From the NCBI GenBank assembly GCA_039683095.1, contig JBDKSB010000012.1, positions 590,293-654,292 on the forward strand: 64,000 nt of DNA, written 5' to 3'. The stretch's first letter is position 1. The number at the start of each line of letters is the position of its first letter. The DNA comes from Acidobacteriota bacterium (GTDB taxonomy: Bacteria; Acidobacteriota; Aminicenantia; Aminicenantales; Saccharicenantaceae). The translations under genes were made by a program, and so were the position numbers. The notes under the pieces are model-generated. The model was given only the letters and a program-made list of their open reading frames with translations. It was not told the DNA's origin and did no database searches. Shown here one piece after another: positions 44,656 through 53,574 of this stretch.

Positions 44656-44968
44656 GATCGGGCTCCTTTCTCGCTCCAGCTCGGGACCAATGTACCCGAA
44701 GCCGGCCTCCGGTGTCTATAACCATACTGACGCAGGGATCCGTACCCGGGTTCCTTTCCGGGGGGCGCGCGTCTCCCGCCCCGCCCGGGGTGAGTCTCCC
44801 TCCCCTCCCGCGACGGCCCCCCCGCCCGGAAAATCACCCGCTTCTTCCCCAGGATGAGCGATACCCCCGGACGCCCCCCGGCCGATATGATAGGCCCGGC
44901 GCGTGAGAGACCTGTCCGCGCGGGGGCGAAACCAGCGCGGCCGGAGACCGCCGCGCCCGGATACGAAC
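44656..44968 (+). other. Divergent promoter region
   Basis: About 310 GC-rich bases between divergent genes. A -10-like TATGAT sits at 44886-44891, which would give a leader of about 70 bases before the chosen ATG of the response regulator. No tRNA, ORF or repeat is convincing. Confidence 0.5.
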
Positions 44969-45610
44969 ATGGAACGGCCGGTCGCCCAGCTGAAGATCGA
45001 AGACGCCCTCCGCCGCGTCGAGCGCCACCGGACCATGCTGGCCGAGCTCATGGCCGTTCAATCCCAGACGCTCCGCGAGCTCCGGGAGCTCGTCGCTAAG
45101 ACCGGCGCGACGCTGCCGGAGGATACGGCGCTCCCGGAAAGCGAAGCCCAGCTCCGCCAGGCCTCGCTCCTGCTCGCCCGGTCCGCGGCCCCGGGCCGGG
45201 ACGGGCCGGCAGAGGCCCGCAAGGTCCTGATCATCGACGACGACCCGACGACCCGGAACCTGATCGCCCATTTCCTGCAGAAGGAGGATTTCGTCGTCAT
45301 CAAGGCCGCCGACGGCGGCGACGGCCTGGCCCGGGCCAGGTCCGGCCGGCCCGACCTGCTGGTCGTCGACGCCGCCGCGCCCGGCCTGACCGGCTTCGAG
45401 CTCCTGGCCCGGCTGAAGCAGGATCCCGAGACCCGCCGCCTTCCGGTCCTGATCCTCTCGTCGCTCGACGACGAGGAGGCCATCGTCCGGAGCCTCGACG
45501 CAGGGGCCGATTACATCATCAAGCCCTTCTCGCCCCGGATCCTGGTAGCCAAGATCAAGATGATCCTGAAGGAGGCCGGCGACCATGCTGTCGACCGCCG
45601 TTCTCTATAG
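44969..45610 (+). CDS. Response regulator with N-terminal coiled coil and lone receiver domain
   Basis: 213 residues from ATG 44969. Residues 5-75 are a charged helix (IEDALRRVERHRTMLAELMAVQ); 85-205 form a receiver domain with acidic pocket IIDDD (90-92), phospho-acceptor Asp134 (LLVVDAAAPGLTG), Ser164 and Lys185 (YIIKPFSP). There is no DNA-binding or GGDEF output domain, so it probably acts by protein contact. A GTG at 44903 could extend the N-terminus by 22 residues; neither start has a strong ribosome site. It overlaps the HEAT gene by 26 bases, so it likely controls this operon's machine. Confidence 0.85.
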   Translation: MERPVAQLKIEDALRRVERHRTMLAELMAVQSQTLRELRELVAKTGATLPEDTALPESEAQLRQASLLLARSAAPGRDGPAEARKVLIIDDDPTTRNLIAHFLQKEDFVVIKAADGGDGLARARSGRPDLLVVDAAAPGLTGFELLARLKQDPETRRLPVLILSSLDDEEAIVRSLDAGADYIIKPFSPRILVAKIKMILKEAGDHAVDRRSL

Positions 45611-46643
45611 CTTCGCCTTCCTCCTCGCCGTTTCGGGGTCGCTCTTCTTCTTCATCCTCGTCCGGCGCCTTTTCGTCCAGCGCCGCGAACGGAAGGACGG
45701 GGCGGCCTACGAGGCCATGGAGAAGGACCTGCTCGAGGTCCTGACCTCCGCCGCCGGTCACGGGGCCGCGGCCCGGGCCTTCGCCCGGGAATACCGGGCC
45801 CGGCCGCGGATCCTCAAGCGGCTGCTCGTGGCTTACCGCGAGGCCCTCAGCGGCCGGGCGCTCGAGCCGCTCCGGACGATCTTCGAGCGGACCATCCGCG
45901 ACCGCTGCCTGCGCGAGCTCCGATCGCCCCGGCTGGCGACGCGTCTCCAGAACGTCCGGCTCTTCGTCGACTTCTCGACGCCGGAGGAGGCCGTCCATCT
46001 GGTCAAGCTCCTGCACGACAAGCCCGTCGTCCGCCTGGCCGCGCTCAACGCCCTGACCGGCATCGCCTCGCCGGACACCCTGGCCATCATCTTCGACCTG
46101 TTCGAGAAGGACCCCCGGCCGAACTTCTACGCTTATTCGAACATCTTCAACAACCTCGGCCAGAGGATCGAGCCGTACCTCCGGGCCTCCCTGCGGAAGC
46201 CGCTGCCGGCCGGGAAGCTGGCCCTGCTCGTCGAGATGGCCGGGAGGCTGGTCTTCCGCGGCCTCTACCGGGACGTCGTCCCCTTCGCCGGGCACGCCGA
46301 CAAGGAGCTCAGGATCCGGACGGCCCGGACCCTGGGGCGCCTGCTCGTCCCGGCCTCGGCCCCGACGCTCTGCGCGCTGGCGGCCGATCCGGCCTGGGAG
46401 GTCCAGGCCCAGGCCTTCCGCAGCCTGGGCAACCTCCAGGACTGGAAGACCCTGCCCATGGTCGCCAGGGGCCTCTATTCGCCGAGCTGGCACGTCCGCT
46501 TCAACGCCGGCTACGCCCTGGCGGCCTTCGGCCTCGTCGGCGTCCTCGAGCTCCAGAACATCTCTCGCCAACGGAAGGACCGCTTCGCCGCCGACATGGC
46601 CGCCATGGTCCTCGACACCGTCATCCTGGCGGGAGGCGCCTGA
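45585..46643 (+). CDS. Membrane-anchored HEAT-repeat protein
   Basis: 352 residues. One N-terminal membrane helix (about 5-28) with a following basic QRRERK, then helical repeats: RLATRLQNVRLFVDF, DKPVVRLAALNALTGIASPDTL, DKELRIRTARTLGRLLVPASAPTLCALAADPAWEVQAQAFRSLGNLQ and SPSWHVRFNAGYALAAFG. HEAT scaffolds bind partners; the position between a receiver and a glycosyltransferase suggests it relays the signal to the synthase at the inner membrane. The stop overlaps the GT2 start (TGATG). Confidence 0.8.
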   Translation: MLSTAVLYSFAFLLAVSGSLFFFILVRRLFVQRRERKDGAAYEAMEKDLLEVLTSAAGHGAAARAFAREYRARPRILKRLLVAYREALSGRALEPLRTIFERTIRDRCLRELRSPRLATRLQNVRLFVDFSTPEEAVHLVKLLHDKPVVRLAALNALTGIASPDTLAIIFDLFEKDPRPNFYAYSNIFNNLGQRIEPYLRASLRKPLPAGKLALLVEMAGRLVFRGLYRDVVPFAGHADKELRIRTARTLGRLLVPASAPTLCALAADPAWEVQAQAFRSLGNLQDWKTLPMVARGLYSPSWHVRFNAGYALAAFGLVGVLELQNISRQRKDRFAADMAAMVLDTVILAGGA

Positions 46644-48067
46644 TGACCGGGCTGCTGCGGCTGTTCGACGCCGGGGCAGAGCGCCTCATCCTGGCCTATT
46701 TCCTGCTCATCAACACCTTCTATTTCCTGTTCAACCTGCTCTCGCTCGCCGGCATCCTCCGCTACCGCCGCATGATCACGTTCGTCCGCTTCGGCGAGAT
46801 CTTCCGCATGCCGATCGTCAAGCCCGTCTCGGTCATCGTTCCCGCCTTCAACGAAGGCCCCGGCATCGTCGACAGCGTCCGCTCGCTCCTGTCCCTCCGC
46901 TATCCCGTCTTCGAGGTCATCGTCGTCAACGACGGGTCGACCGACGAGACCCTGGCCCGGCTGACCGAGGCCTTCGACCTGCGGCCGTCGCGGACCGTCT
47001 TCCGCAGGACCCTCCGGACTCTCCCCGTCCGGGAGATCTACAGGTCCGCGGTCCAACCCAGGCTGGTCGTCGTCGACAAGGTCAACGGCAAGAAGGCCGA
47101 CGCCATGAACGCCGGGCTGAACATCTCGCGCTATCCCCTGTTCTGCGCCGTGGACGGCGACTCGGTCCTGGAAAAGGACGCCCTGCTCAAGGTCGTCCGG
47201 CCCTTCCTCGAAGACCCGGAGCGGACGATCGGCGCCGGCGGCATCATCCGGCTGAGCAACGGCTGCGACGTCCGCGAGGGCCAGGTCGTCCGCGTCGGCA
47301 TCCCCCGCAACTGGATCGCCCGCTTCCAGATCCTGGAATACCTCCGGGCCTTCCTCGGCGGCCGGCTGGGCATGAGCATGATGCGGAGCACGCTGATCGT
47401 CTCCGGCGCCTTCGGCATCTTCCGCAAGGACATCGCCATGGCCTGCGGCGGCTATCGCGCGGCCTCCATCACCGAGGACATGGACCTGGTCATCCGCATG
47501 CAGAAGCACATGCACGACCAGAAGAAGCCCTACCGCCTGCCCTTCATCCCCGACCCCATCTGCTGGACGGAGGCGCCGGACAAGCTGCGGGTCCTGGCCC
47601 GGCAGAGGAGCCGCTGGCACCGGGGCCTCATCCAGACCCTGGTCCATCATCGGGGCATGATCTTCAACCCGCGCTACGGCGTGGCCGGGATGTTCGCCAT
47701 GCCCTTCTACGCGATCTTCGAGATGGCCGGGCCGTTCATCGAGGTCCTCGGCTACGCCGTGTTCCTCGGCCACGTCTTTCTCGGCCAGGTCAACTATCCT
47801 TTTGCCATCATGTTCTTCTTCGTGGCCGTCTTCTACGGGACGTTCGTCTCCCTCGTCGCCATCCTCCTCGAGGAGCTTTCCTCGTACCGCTATCCCAGGC
47901 CCTTCGCCATCCTCATCCTGGCCGCGTCGGGGATCCTCGAGAACCTTTTTTACCGGCAGTATCTGTCCGTCGTCAGGGCCTGGAGCGTCATCGACTATAT
48001 CCAGGGCAAGAACGAGTGGGGCGCGATGGAGAAGAAAGGATTCGCCAAGGCAGGGCAGACGCCATGA
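46643..48067 (+). CDS. Processive family-2 glycosyltransferase
   Basis: 474 residues. An N-terminal membrane region (15-45) precedes the GT2 domain: SVIVPAFNEGP, EVIVVNDGSTDE, NGKKADAMNAGL, CAVDGDSVL (DxD), SITEDMDLV (TED) and RQRSRWHRGL (QxxRW). Four or five C-terminal membrane helices follow (about 345-450). This is the architecture of PgaC/hyaluronan/cellulose-type synthases that polymerise and extrude a polysaccharide. There is no PilZ domain, so it is not an obvious direct c-di-GMP sensor. The sugar cannot be predicted. Confidence 0.9.
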   Translation: MTGLLRLFDAGAERLILAYFLLINTFYFLFNLLSLAGILRYRRMITFVRFGEIFRMPIVKPVSVIVPAFNEGPGIVDSVRSLLSLRYPVFEVIVVNDGSTDETLARLTEAFDLRPSRTVFRRTLRTLPVREIYRSAVQPRLVVVDKVNGKKADAMNAGLNISRYPLFCAVDGDSVLEKDALLKVVRPFLEDPERTIGAGGIIRLSNGCDVREGQVVRVGIPRNWIARFQILEYLRAFLGGRLGMSMMRSTLIVSGAFGIFRKDIAMACGGYRAASITEDMDLVIRMQKHMHDQKKPYRLPFIPDPICWTEAPDKLRVLARQRSRWHRGLIQTLVHHRGMIFNPRYGVAGMFAMPFYAIFEMAGPFIEVLGYAVFLGHVFLGQVNYPFAIMFFFVAVFYGTFVSLVAILLEELSSYRYPRPFAILILAASGILENLFYRQYLSVVRAWSVIDYIQGKNEWGAMEKKGFAKAGQTP

Positions 48068-49395
48068 AAAAATCGAAACCTTCCCGCTTCCCGGCGGCCG
48101 TCGTCGGCGCCGTCCTGCTCCTCGCGGCCGTCCCGGCGGGCCTGGCCCAGGGCCGCGACGAGGTCCGCGGCGCGCTCGTCTCTGGGGCCTACGGCAAGGC
48201 CATCGATCTCGCCCTCGACGCCCTTCGCGCCGATCCCTCCGACGCCGAGGTACGTTTCCTTCTCGCCCGGGCCTATGCCTACGCGGGCCGAAGGGACGAG
48301 GCGGAGGCCTCGCTCGACCGGCTCCTGGCCGAGCACCCGGCCGACGCGGACCTGCTCGTCTTCAAGGCCCGGCTCCTCTCCTGGCGCCGGGACCTCGACG
48401 GGGCCGAACGGACGTTCCGGAGGGCCCTGGAGCTGCAGCCGCGCTCGGCCGACGCCCTGGCCGGGCTGGCCGACCTGGCCGCTTGGCGGGGGGACCGCGA
48501 CGGGGCGCTCGTCTACGCGCGCCGGGCGCTCGAACTCGACGCCGACCACGCTCAGGCCCTGTTCCGCACCGGCTCGGTCCTCCTCTGGCAGGGCGATTAC
48601 GGCCGGGCCCGGGGCTACCTCGCCCGGGCGGCCGAGCTCGAGCCCCGGAACGGGGACTTTGCCCGGGCCCTGGCCGCCGCCGCCCCGGTCTTCGCCCGCC
48701 GGGCGGAGGTCTGGCTCGACGGCCGGAACGAGCACTGGAGCGACGGGCGCGGCGACTATACGGACCTCGGCGTCGCCGGCCTTTTCAGCGTCTTCCGCGA
48801 CCGGGCCCGCCTCGTGGTCAAGGCCGGACGCCTCTGGCGGGCGGGCCGGCACGACGACCGGATCGGCCTCGAGGCCTATCCCCAGCTTTGGAAAGGCGCC
48901 TACGGCTATTGCGATCTGAGCTTGGCCCCGAAGGCGGCGATCACGGCCTCGTCCTCGGTCCATCTCGAGATCTACCAGTCCTTCCTGAAGAGGTTCGAAG
49001 CCTCGCTCGGCGCCCGGCGGATGAGCTTCGGCGGCGGCCACGATGGAGTGACCGTTCTGGTCTCCTCGGCGGCGATCTACGCGGGGCCCTGGTATCCGAA
49101 CGTGCGGGTCAGCCGGGCCGGCCTGCCAGGCGGAAGCGAGATCACGTGGACGGCCGGCCTCCGCCGCTACCTCGCCGGCGCCAGCTATCTCTGGGCAGGC
49201 GCGGGCCGCGGCGCCCGGTCGCTCGAGACCGGCCCGGCCGAGGAGATCCTCCTCGCGCCGGCCTGGTTCGCCGAGGCGGGATTCGATCTGTATGTCCTCC
49301 GGGACATCAAGCTCCGGGGCTACCTCTCCTTCCGCAAGGAGGCCGGAGGGCCGTCGAGCACGGCCGCGTCGCTCGTCGTGGGCTACCGCTTCTGA
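48064..49395 (+). CDS. YaiO-type outer-membrane beta-barrel with TPR domain
   Basis: 443 residues. Signal peptide (to LAQ, about 29), six TPR-like units (30-205, AYGKAIDLALDALRADPSDAEVRFLLARAYAYAGR), then a YaiO-like barrel from about 210 (VWLDGRNEHWSDGRGDYTDLGVAG) to the terminal SLVVGYRF. TPR plus barrel mirrors PgaA/BcsC exporters, although the barrel is smaller. It overlaps the GT2 gene by ATGA and completes the synthesis-export set. Confidence 0.85.
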   Translation: MKKSKPSRFPAAVVGAVLLLAAVPAGLAQGRDEVRGALVSGAYGKAIDLALDALRADPSDAEVRFLLARAYAYAGRRDEAEASLDRLLAEHPADADLLVFKARLLSWRRDLDGAERTFRRALELQPRSADALAGLADLAAWRGDRDGALVYARRALELDADHAQALFRTGSVLLWQGDYGRARGYLARAAELEPRNGDFARALAAAAPVFARRAEVWLDGRNEHWSDGRGDYTDLGVAGLFSVFRDRARLVVKAGRLWRAGRHDDRIGLEAYPQLWKGAYGYCDLSLAPKAAITASSSVHLEIYQSFLKRFEASLGARRMSFGGGHDGVTVLVSSAAIYAGPWYPNVRVSRAGLPGGSEITWTAGLRRYLAGASYLWAGAGRGARSLETGPAEEILLAPAWFAEAGFDLYVLRDIKLRGYLSFRKEAGGPSSTAASLVVGYRF

Positions 49396-49408
49396 AGGCT
49401 CCCGCCGC

Positions 49409-51712
49409 TCAGATCTGCCAGGCGTAGCCGATCTTCAGGAAGAACGTCCGGTCGGTCCGGACAAGGCCGACGCGACCGGGCCCGAGCCAGCTGTCGAAGA
49501 CCCCTCCCATGGCGTTGTCCGAATAGCCCAGGAACAGGACCGTCCGCGGATTGAGCTTGTAGGAGAACAGGAACTGGGTGAACAGGCCGCGGCTGCGCGT
49601 ATCGACCGGGTCGGCGGACATCGCCGGGTTCTGCTCGACGTCCTGGTACTGGAGGATGGCCCGCACGAAGGACCGGACGTTGAAGTTCCAGACCATCTTG
49701 GCCTGGCTGAGGTTGGCCGTGTAGATCGTCCGCCCGCCGAGCGAGAGCCGCTCAAAGGCGTGGCTGAGGACCAGGTTGAGATGGCCGAGCAGGCTGAATG
49801 AGCCGTACGGCCCGATCGACAGGACATCGGCCAGGCGCAGGCCGGAGTAATCGATGCCCTGCCCGGCCTCTCCCTGGACGCCGACCTCCGAGCCGCTGAA
49901 GGGGCGGACGCGGAAAGCGGCTGTCGCCGAGGCGGTGTCAAAATACCGGCCCTGGTAGAGCGTCCGCGCGAAGATGCCGTGGACGTTCAGTTGGGTATCG
50001 AGGTCCCCCTGGACGAGGAGGCCCAGGGTCAGGCTGCGGTCGGTCAGGTTCCCGTCGTGATCGTAGACGAACTCGCCAGCCGCGCCGACGCGGATGTAAT
50101 GGTACCAGCTCTTCTCCCGGCCCCAGAACTGGCGAAAGAGCATGGCCTCGGCCTGCCTCGTGTCGACACGGGGGACGAAGCCGGAGTCGGCCCGGAACCC
50201 CGGCGACAGGTCAGCATAAGCCAACTCGGCGATCCAGGACCGCGACGCGTGCTCGAAGGCCAGGCTCAAAGCGTTGCCCCCGAACCGGTCCTGGCGCTGG
50301 CCGTACAAGCCGGCCAGGGCGTCGGGATAATCCGTCTCCGAGTGGAGGAGCTGGAAGGTGATCGAGTTCTTCCGGTCGAGGCGGAAGAAACCGTCCGTCC
50401 CGGCGACATGATTGAAATAGCCGCTTCCCGCCCGGCCCGTGTAGATGACGCCCAGGGTCGAGGACTTGCCGACGTCCTGGCGGACGCGGAAGACGCCGCC
50501 GTAGACGTCCTCGTCGAGCGTGCCCGAGGCCGAGCCCTGGTTGGAGGGGAAGATGAGGTTCGGCGTTTCGTCCTGGGAGGCGAAAAAGCCCATGGCCGTC
50601 CGGCCGGTCTTGCCCGTCAGCTTGGCTCCCCAGAGGGGATCGACCACGGTCCGGGTGAAGACTGCCTGGACGGGCGTCAGGAAGAAGTCGGCGCCCTCGA
50701 GGAAGAAGGTCCTCTTCTCGGGATAGAACAGGGCGAAGCGGCGGTTGATCCGGAGCTGGGCGACGTCGGCTTCGACCTGCGAGAAGTCGGGGTTGGCCGC
50801 GGCGTTGAGGATCAGGTTCGGGGTCACGCCCCACTTGGCCGTCAGGCCGTACTGGTCGTCGATCCGCCCCCGGGCCAGCCGGCCGTCCGGGTACTCGGCC
50901 AGGGGCATGGCGTCGGTCCGGCTGGCCGTGACGGTCGGATCGATCTCGATGTTCCGGCCGGCCGTGACCCCGGCGAAGCCGGTCAGCTTGTTGAATTGGC
51001 AGAGGATGCAGTTGACATCGCGCGAGCGCGGGTGGGAGATCAAGCGGTGCCGGGTGTCCCGCGGCCAGGACCGCTCGGCCTCGAATCCCCAGGTCTGCGG
51101 CCCCCCGGAGCTGCGGAAGCGGAGCTGGCTGAGCGGGATGGCCACCTCGACGGCCCAACCCCAGTCGGTGATCCGGGCCGCCGCGCTCCAGATGGCGTCC
51201 CAGGAGAAGTCCTCGTAGCCCTCCGACTCGCTGAAATTGGCGTCGGCCTGGACGCCCCGGGGATTGACCCGGAACTGGAAGGCCCGGCGCTCGTCGTCGA
51301 AGGAATCGACCATGAAGCTGACGTGGTCGTCCAGGATGAGCGTGTCGGAGTCGTCGCGGTCCATCAGGTGGGCCCGGATCTTCCGCGGCTCGGGATCGAA
51401 GCAGCGGAAGCCGACATAGAGATGGCGGGCGTCGTAGGTCACGAGGCACTCGGTCTTCACCGGCGCGGGAATGTTGTCCCCGGGCTGCCATTCGAAGGGC
51501 AGGGGGATCGCCGGGGCCGCCGACCAGGACGCCTCGTCGAGGACGCCGTCGATCCTGATCGGGTCGGAGGCCTGGGCGATATCGAAACGGGCCGGGGTGA
51601 CGCGCGCCGGCCCGGCCGCCGTCCTCGACTCGAGGGCGGGGGCGGACAAGAGGGCGCCAAGGGCGACGGTCACGGCGGGGACGATGAGGCGCGGACGGCG
51701 GTTTCGGTTCAT
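49409..51712 (-). CDS. DUF5916 outer-membrane barrel (second copy)
   Basis: 767 residues. Signal peptide, then IRIDGVLDEASWSAAPAIPLPFEWQPGDN (CBM9-like) and ILDDHVSFMVDSFDDERRAFQFRVNPRGVQADA. The barrel region has NPDFSQVEADVAQLRINRRFALFYPEKRTFFLEGADFF and ends in FFLKIGYAWQI. The architecture matches the copy at 35335 but the sequences are clearly divergent, so they are old paralogs. An internal CILCQF pair is unusual. Convergent with the YaiO gene 13 bases away. Confidence 0.86.
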   Translation of the reverse strand: MNRNRRPRLIVPAVTVALGALLSAPALESRTAAGPARVTPARFDIAQASDPIRIDGVLDEASWSAAPAIPLPFEWQPGDNIPAPVKTECLVTYDARHLYVGFRCFDPEPRKIRAHLMDRDDSDTLILDDHVSFMVDSFDDERRAFQFRVNPRGVQADANFSESEGYEDFSWDAIWSAAARITDWGWAVEVAIPLSQLRFRSSGGPQTWGFEAERSWPRDTRHRLISHPRSRDVNCILCQFNKLTGFAGVTAGRNIEIDPTVTASRTDAMPLAEYPDGRLARGRIDDQYGLTAKWGVTPNLILNAAANPDFSQVEADVAQLRINRRFALFYPEKRTFFLEGADFFLTPVQAVFTRTVVDPLWGAKLTGKTGRTAMGFFASQDETPNLIFPSNQGSASGTLDEDVYGGVFRVRQDVGKSSTLGVIYTGRAGSGYFNHVAGTDGFFRLDRKNSITFQLLHSETDYPDALAGLYGQRQDRFGGNALSLAFEHASRSWIAELAYADLSPGFRADSGFVPRVDTRQAEAMLFRQFWGREKSWYHYIRVGAAGEFVYDHDGNLTDRSLTLGLLVQGDLDTQLNVHGIFARTLYQGRYFDTASATAAFRVRPFSGSEVGVQGEAGQGIDYSGLRLADVLSIGPYGSFSLLGHLNLVLSHAFERLSLGGRTIYTANLSQAKMVWNFNVRSFVRAILQYQDVEQNPAMSADPVDTRSRGLFTQFLFSYKLNPRTVLFLGYSDNAMGGVFDSWLGPGRVGLVRTDRTFFLKIGYAWQI

Positions 51713-51936
51713 CTGCGCTCCTTGCGGAAAAGGGACCTCATTCAGGAATACTGCGGCCAGGCGAAAAAGGTTGATGGTCCCGGCGCCTCCCCGGGAATTT
51801 CTCCGCCGCCTTGATGAGGCCTATAATATTCCGAAAGGGACTTCCAGGAAAGGACGGGCTAAACGATAACGCGAACCCGGACGAAATCTCGGGTGGAGAG
51901 GAGCGAGGGATAGGACCCTTCGCCGAAGGCAGAAGC

Positions 51937-53514
51937 ATGATGCGCATCGGGACAGCCGGCCTCGTCTCCTGCGCCCTCGTCCTGGCCGCCGCCTGCGCCG
52001 CGCCCGCTCGACGGGCCGCTGTCGGACAGGCGCCGCAGCCCGTCGACTTGGCGGCCAGGCTCGCCGCCGCCGACAGGCTCTACGCCGCCGGCCGCTATGA
52101 GGCCCTGGCCGAGGCCCGCGCGATCTGCGTCGAGGCCCTGGCCTCGTCCGCCCCGCGCGCGGGGGTCGCCGAACGGTATGTCCGGACCTCCATCGCTTTG
52201 GGCCTGCGCAAGAAGGACCTGGGCGTCCTCGACGCGGATCCCGTCCCCGAATTCGGGACCCTGATCGCGGCGGAGCCGGGACTGGCCCGCTACGCGCCGT
52301 GGCTCGAGCTCCTGGCCGGCCTCCCCTGCAAGATCAAGGGCAACTCGGGGATCGATCGGATCGGCGGCCGGTCGCTCGACGCCCAGCTCGATTGGATCCG
52401 CGAGCGCGTGCCGGGGATCGACCGGGAACTCGAAAGCGCGTCCCCGGCCGACGACCTGGCCGCCGCGCTGCGCCTGGCCCTGCGCCGCGAGTTCGGCTTC
52501 GGGTTCGCCGACAAGCTCGACGCCGCGGCCGTCCGGAGCCTCCATCCGGGGTCGCGGCTCCTGGCCTTCGAGGCCGCCGTCGGCGCGAAGGCCCGGACCG
52601 TTGAGCTCGAGGCCCTGCTCGCCCTCGACCCAGCGTTCACGGAGATCCATTATTACCTGGGCGAGGACGCCCTGGCGGCGGGCAGCCTCCTCGCGGCCGA
52701 GGAGCATTACCGCGCCGTCCTCGAGGCGATCCCCGATTCGCCGTCCGTCCTCATCTCCCTGGCCAAGGTCTCCTTCCAGATGGAAGAGTTCGAGACCTGC
52801 CTCGAATGGAACGACAAGGCCCTGGCCCTGCTTCCGGCCTACCGGGACGCGCTCCTGGGCAAGGGCTTGGCGCTCGGCTGCCTCGGCCGCTCTGAAGAAG
52901 CGCTGGCGGCCCTCGGCCGCCTCCTGGAACTCGGCACGTACGAGATGGGCGAAGGGAACTTCTGGACGGCCTGGAACCTGCGCCAGCTGGACCGGCTCGA
53001 GGAGGCGCACAGGTCGATCGAAGCGGCCAGGGTTTTCCTGGTCGGCGTGGCCGGCGTCGAGACCCTGTCCGGGATCGTCGCCTACGAGCAGGGGCGGCTG
53101 AACGACGCCGAGAGGGACCTGCGCCGTGCCCTGGACCTCGATCCGTCCGAGAACGACGCGGCCTATCACCTGGGACGCCTTTATGCCGACCGCAGGCAAT
53201 GGCTCGACTCGGGCGTCTATTTCGCCGGGGCCGCGATGATCCTCGAGGACAGGGAAAAGGGCCTGGAGGCCAGGATCGCAGAGATCGCCGCCTCCGGGAT
53301 GTCCGCGGAGCGGAAGGCGCGCCTGACAGCCAGGAAACAGGCCCAGATCGCCGCGGTCCGGGCGACCAAGGCGACCTGCCAGTACAACGGCGCGGCCGGA
53401 TACCACAATGCCGGCTCGTTCGACCGGGCCCTCGACCTGGCCCGTCAGGCCGCCGCCCACCCCGCTTTCGCGGACAAAGCCTCGGCGCTCATCAAGCTCA
53501 TCCAGGACCGCTGA
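51937..53514 (+). CDS. TPR lipoprotein
   Basis: 525 residues from ATG 51937 (an adjacent ATG at 51940 is equivalent); GAAGG lies upstream. Lipobox LAAAC predicts a lipid anchor. The N-terminal 250 residues are helical without a known motif. From about 260, TPR units run to the end (FTEIHYYLGEDALAAGSLLAAEEHYRAVLEAIPDSPS, GLALGCLGRSEEALAALGRLLELG). No enzyme motif is seen. Probably an envelope scaffold. Confidence 0.78.
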   Translation: MMRIGTAGLVSCALVLAAACAAPARRAAVGQAPQPVDLAARLAAADRLYAAGRYEALAEARAICVEALASSAPRAGVAERYVRTSIALGLRKKDLGVLDADPVPEFGTLIAAEPGLARYAPWLELLAGLPCKIKGNSGIDRIGGRSLDAQLDWIRERVPGIDRELESASPADDLAAALRLALRREFGFGFADKLDAAAVRSLHPGSRLLAFEAAVGAKARTVELEALLALDPAFTEIHYYLGEDALAAGSLLAAEEHYRAVLEAIPDSPSVLISLAKVSFQMEEFETCLEWNDKALALLPAYRDALLGKGLALGCLGRSEEALAALGRLLELGTYEMGEGNFWTAWNLRQLDRLEEAHRSIEAARVFLVGVAGVETLSGIVAYEQGRLNDAERDLRRALDLDPSENDAAYHLGRLYADRRQWLDSGVYFAGAAMILEDREKGLEARIAEIAASGMSAERKARLTARKQAQIAAVRATKATCQYNGAAGYHNAGSFDRALDLARQAAAHPAFADKASALIKLIQDR

Positions 53515-53547
53515 ACAAGGGCCGCGCCGGCCGGACCCAAAATGGTG

Positions 53548-53553
53548 TATAAT
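53548..53553 (+). promoter_or_regulatory. -10 element for the acyl-CoA synthetase gene
   Basis: Perfect TATAAT, 21 bases before the ATG. No clear -35 lies 16-18 bases upstream. Confidence 0.45.
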
Positions 53554-53574
53554 GGCCTCTTTTAGGACCCGCTA

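Noticed and set aside
44711-44968. Possible tRNA suggested by GGGTTC-type sequence
   Set aside because: No TTCRANNC T-loop and no cloverleaf arms could be formed.
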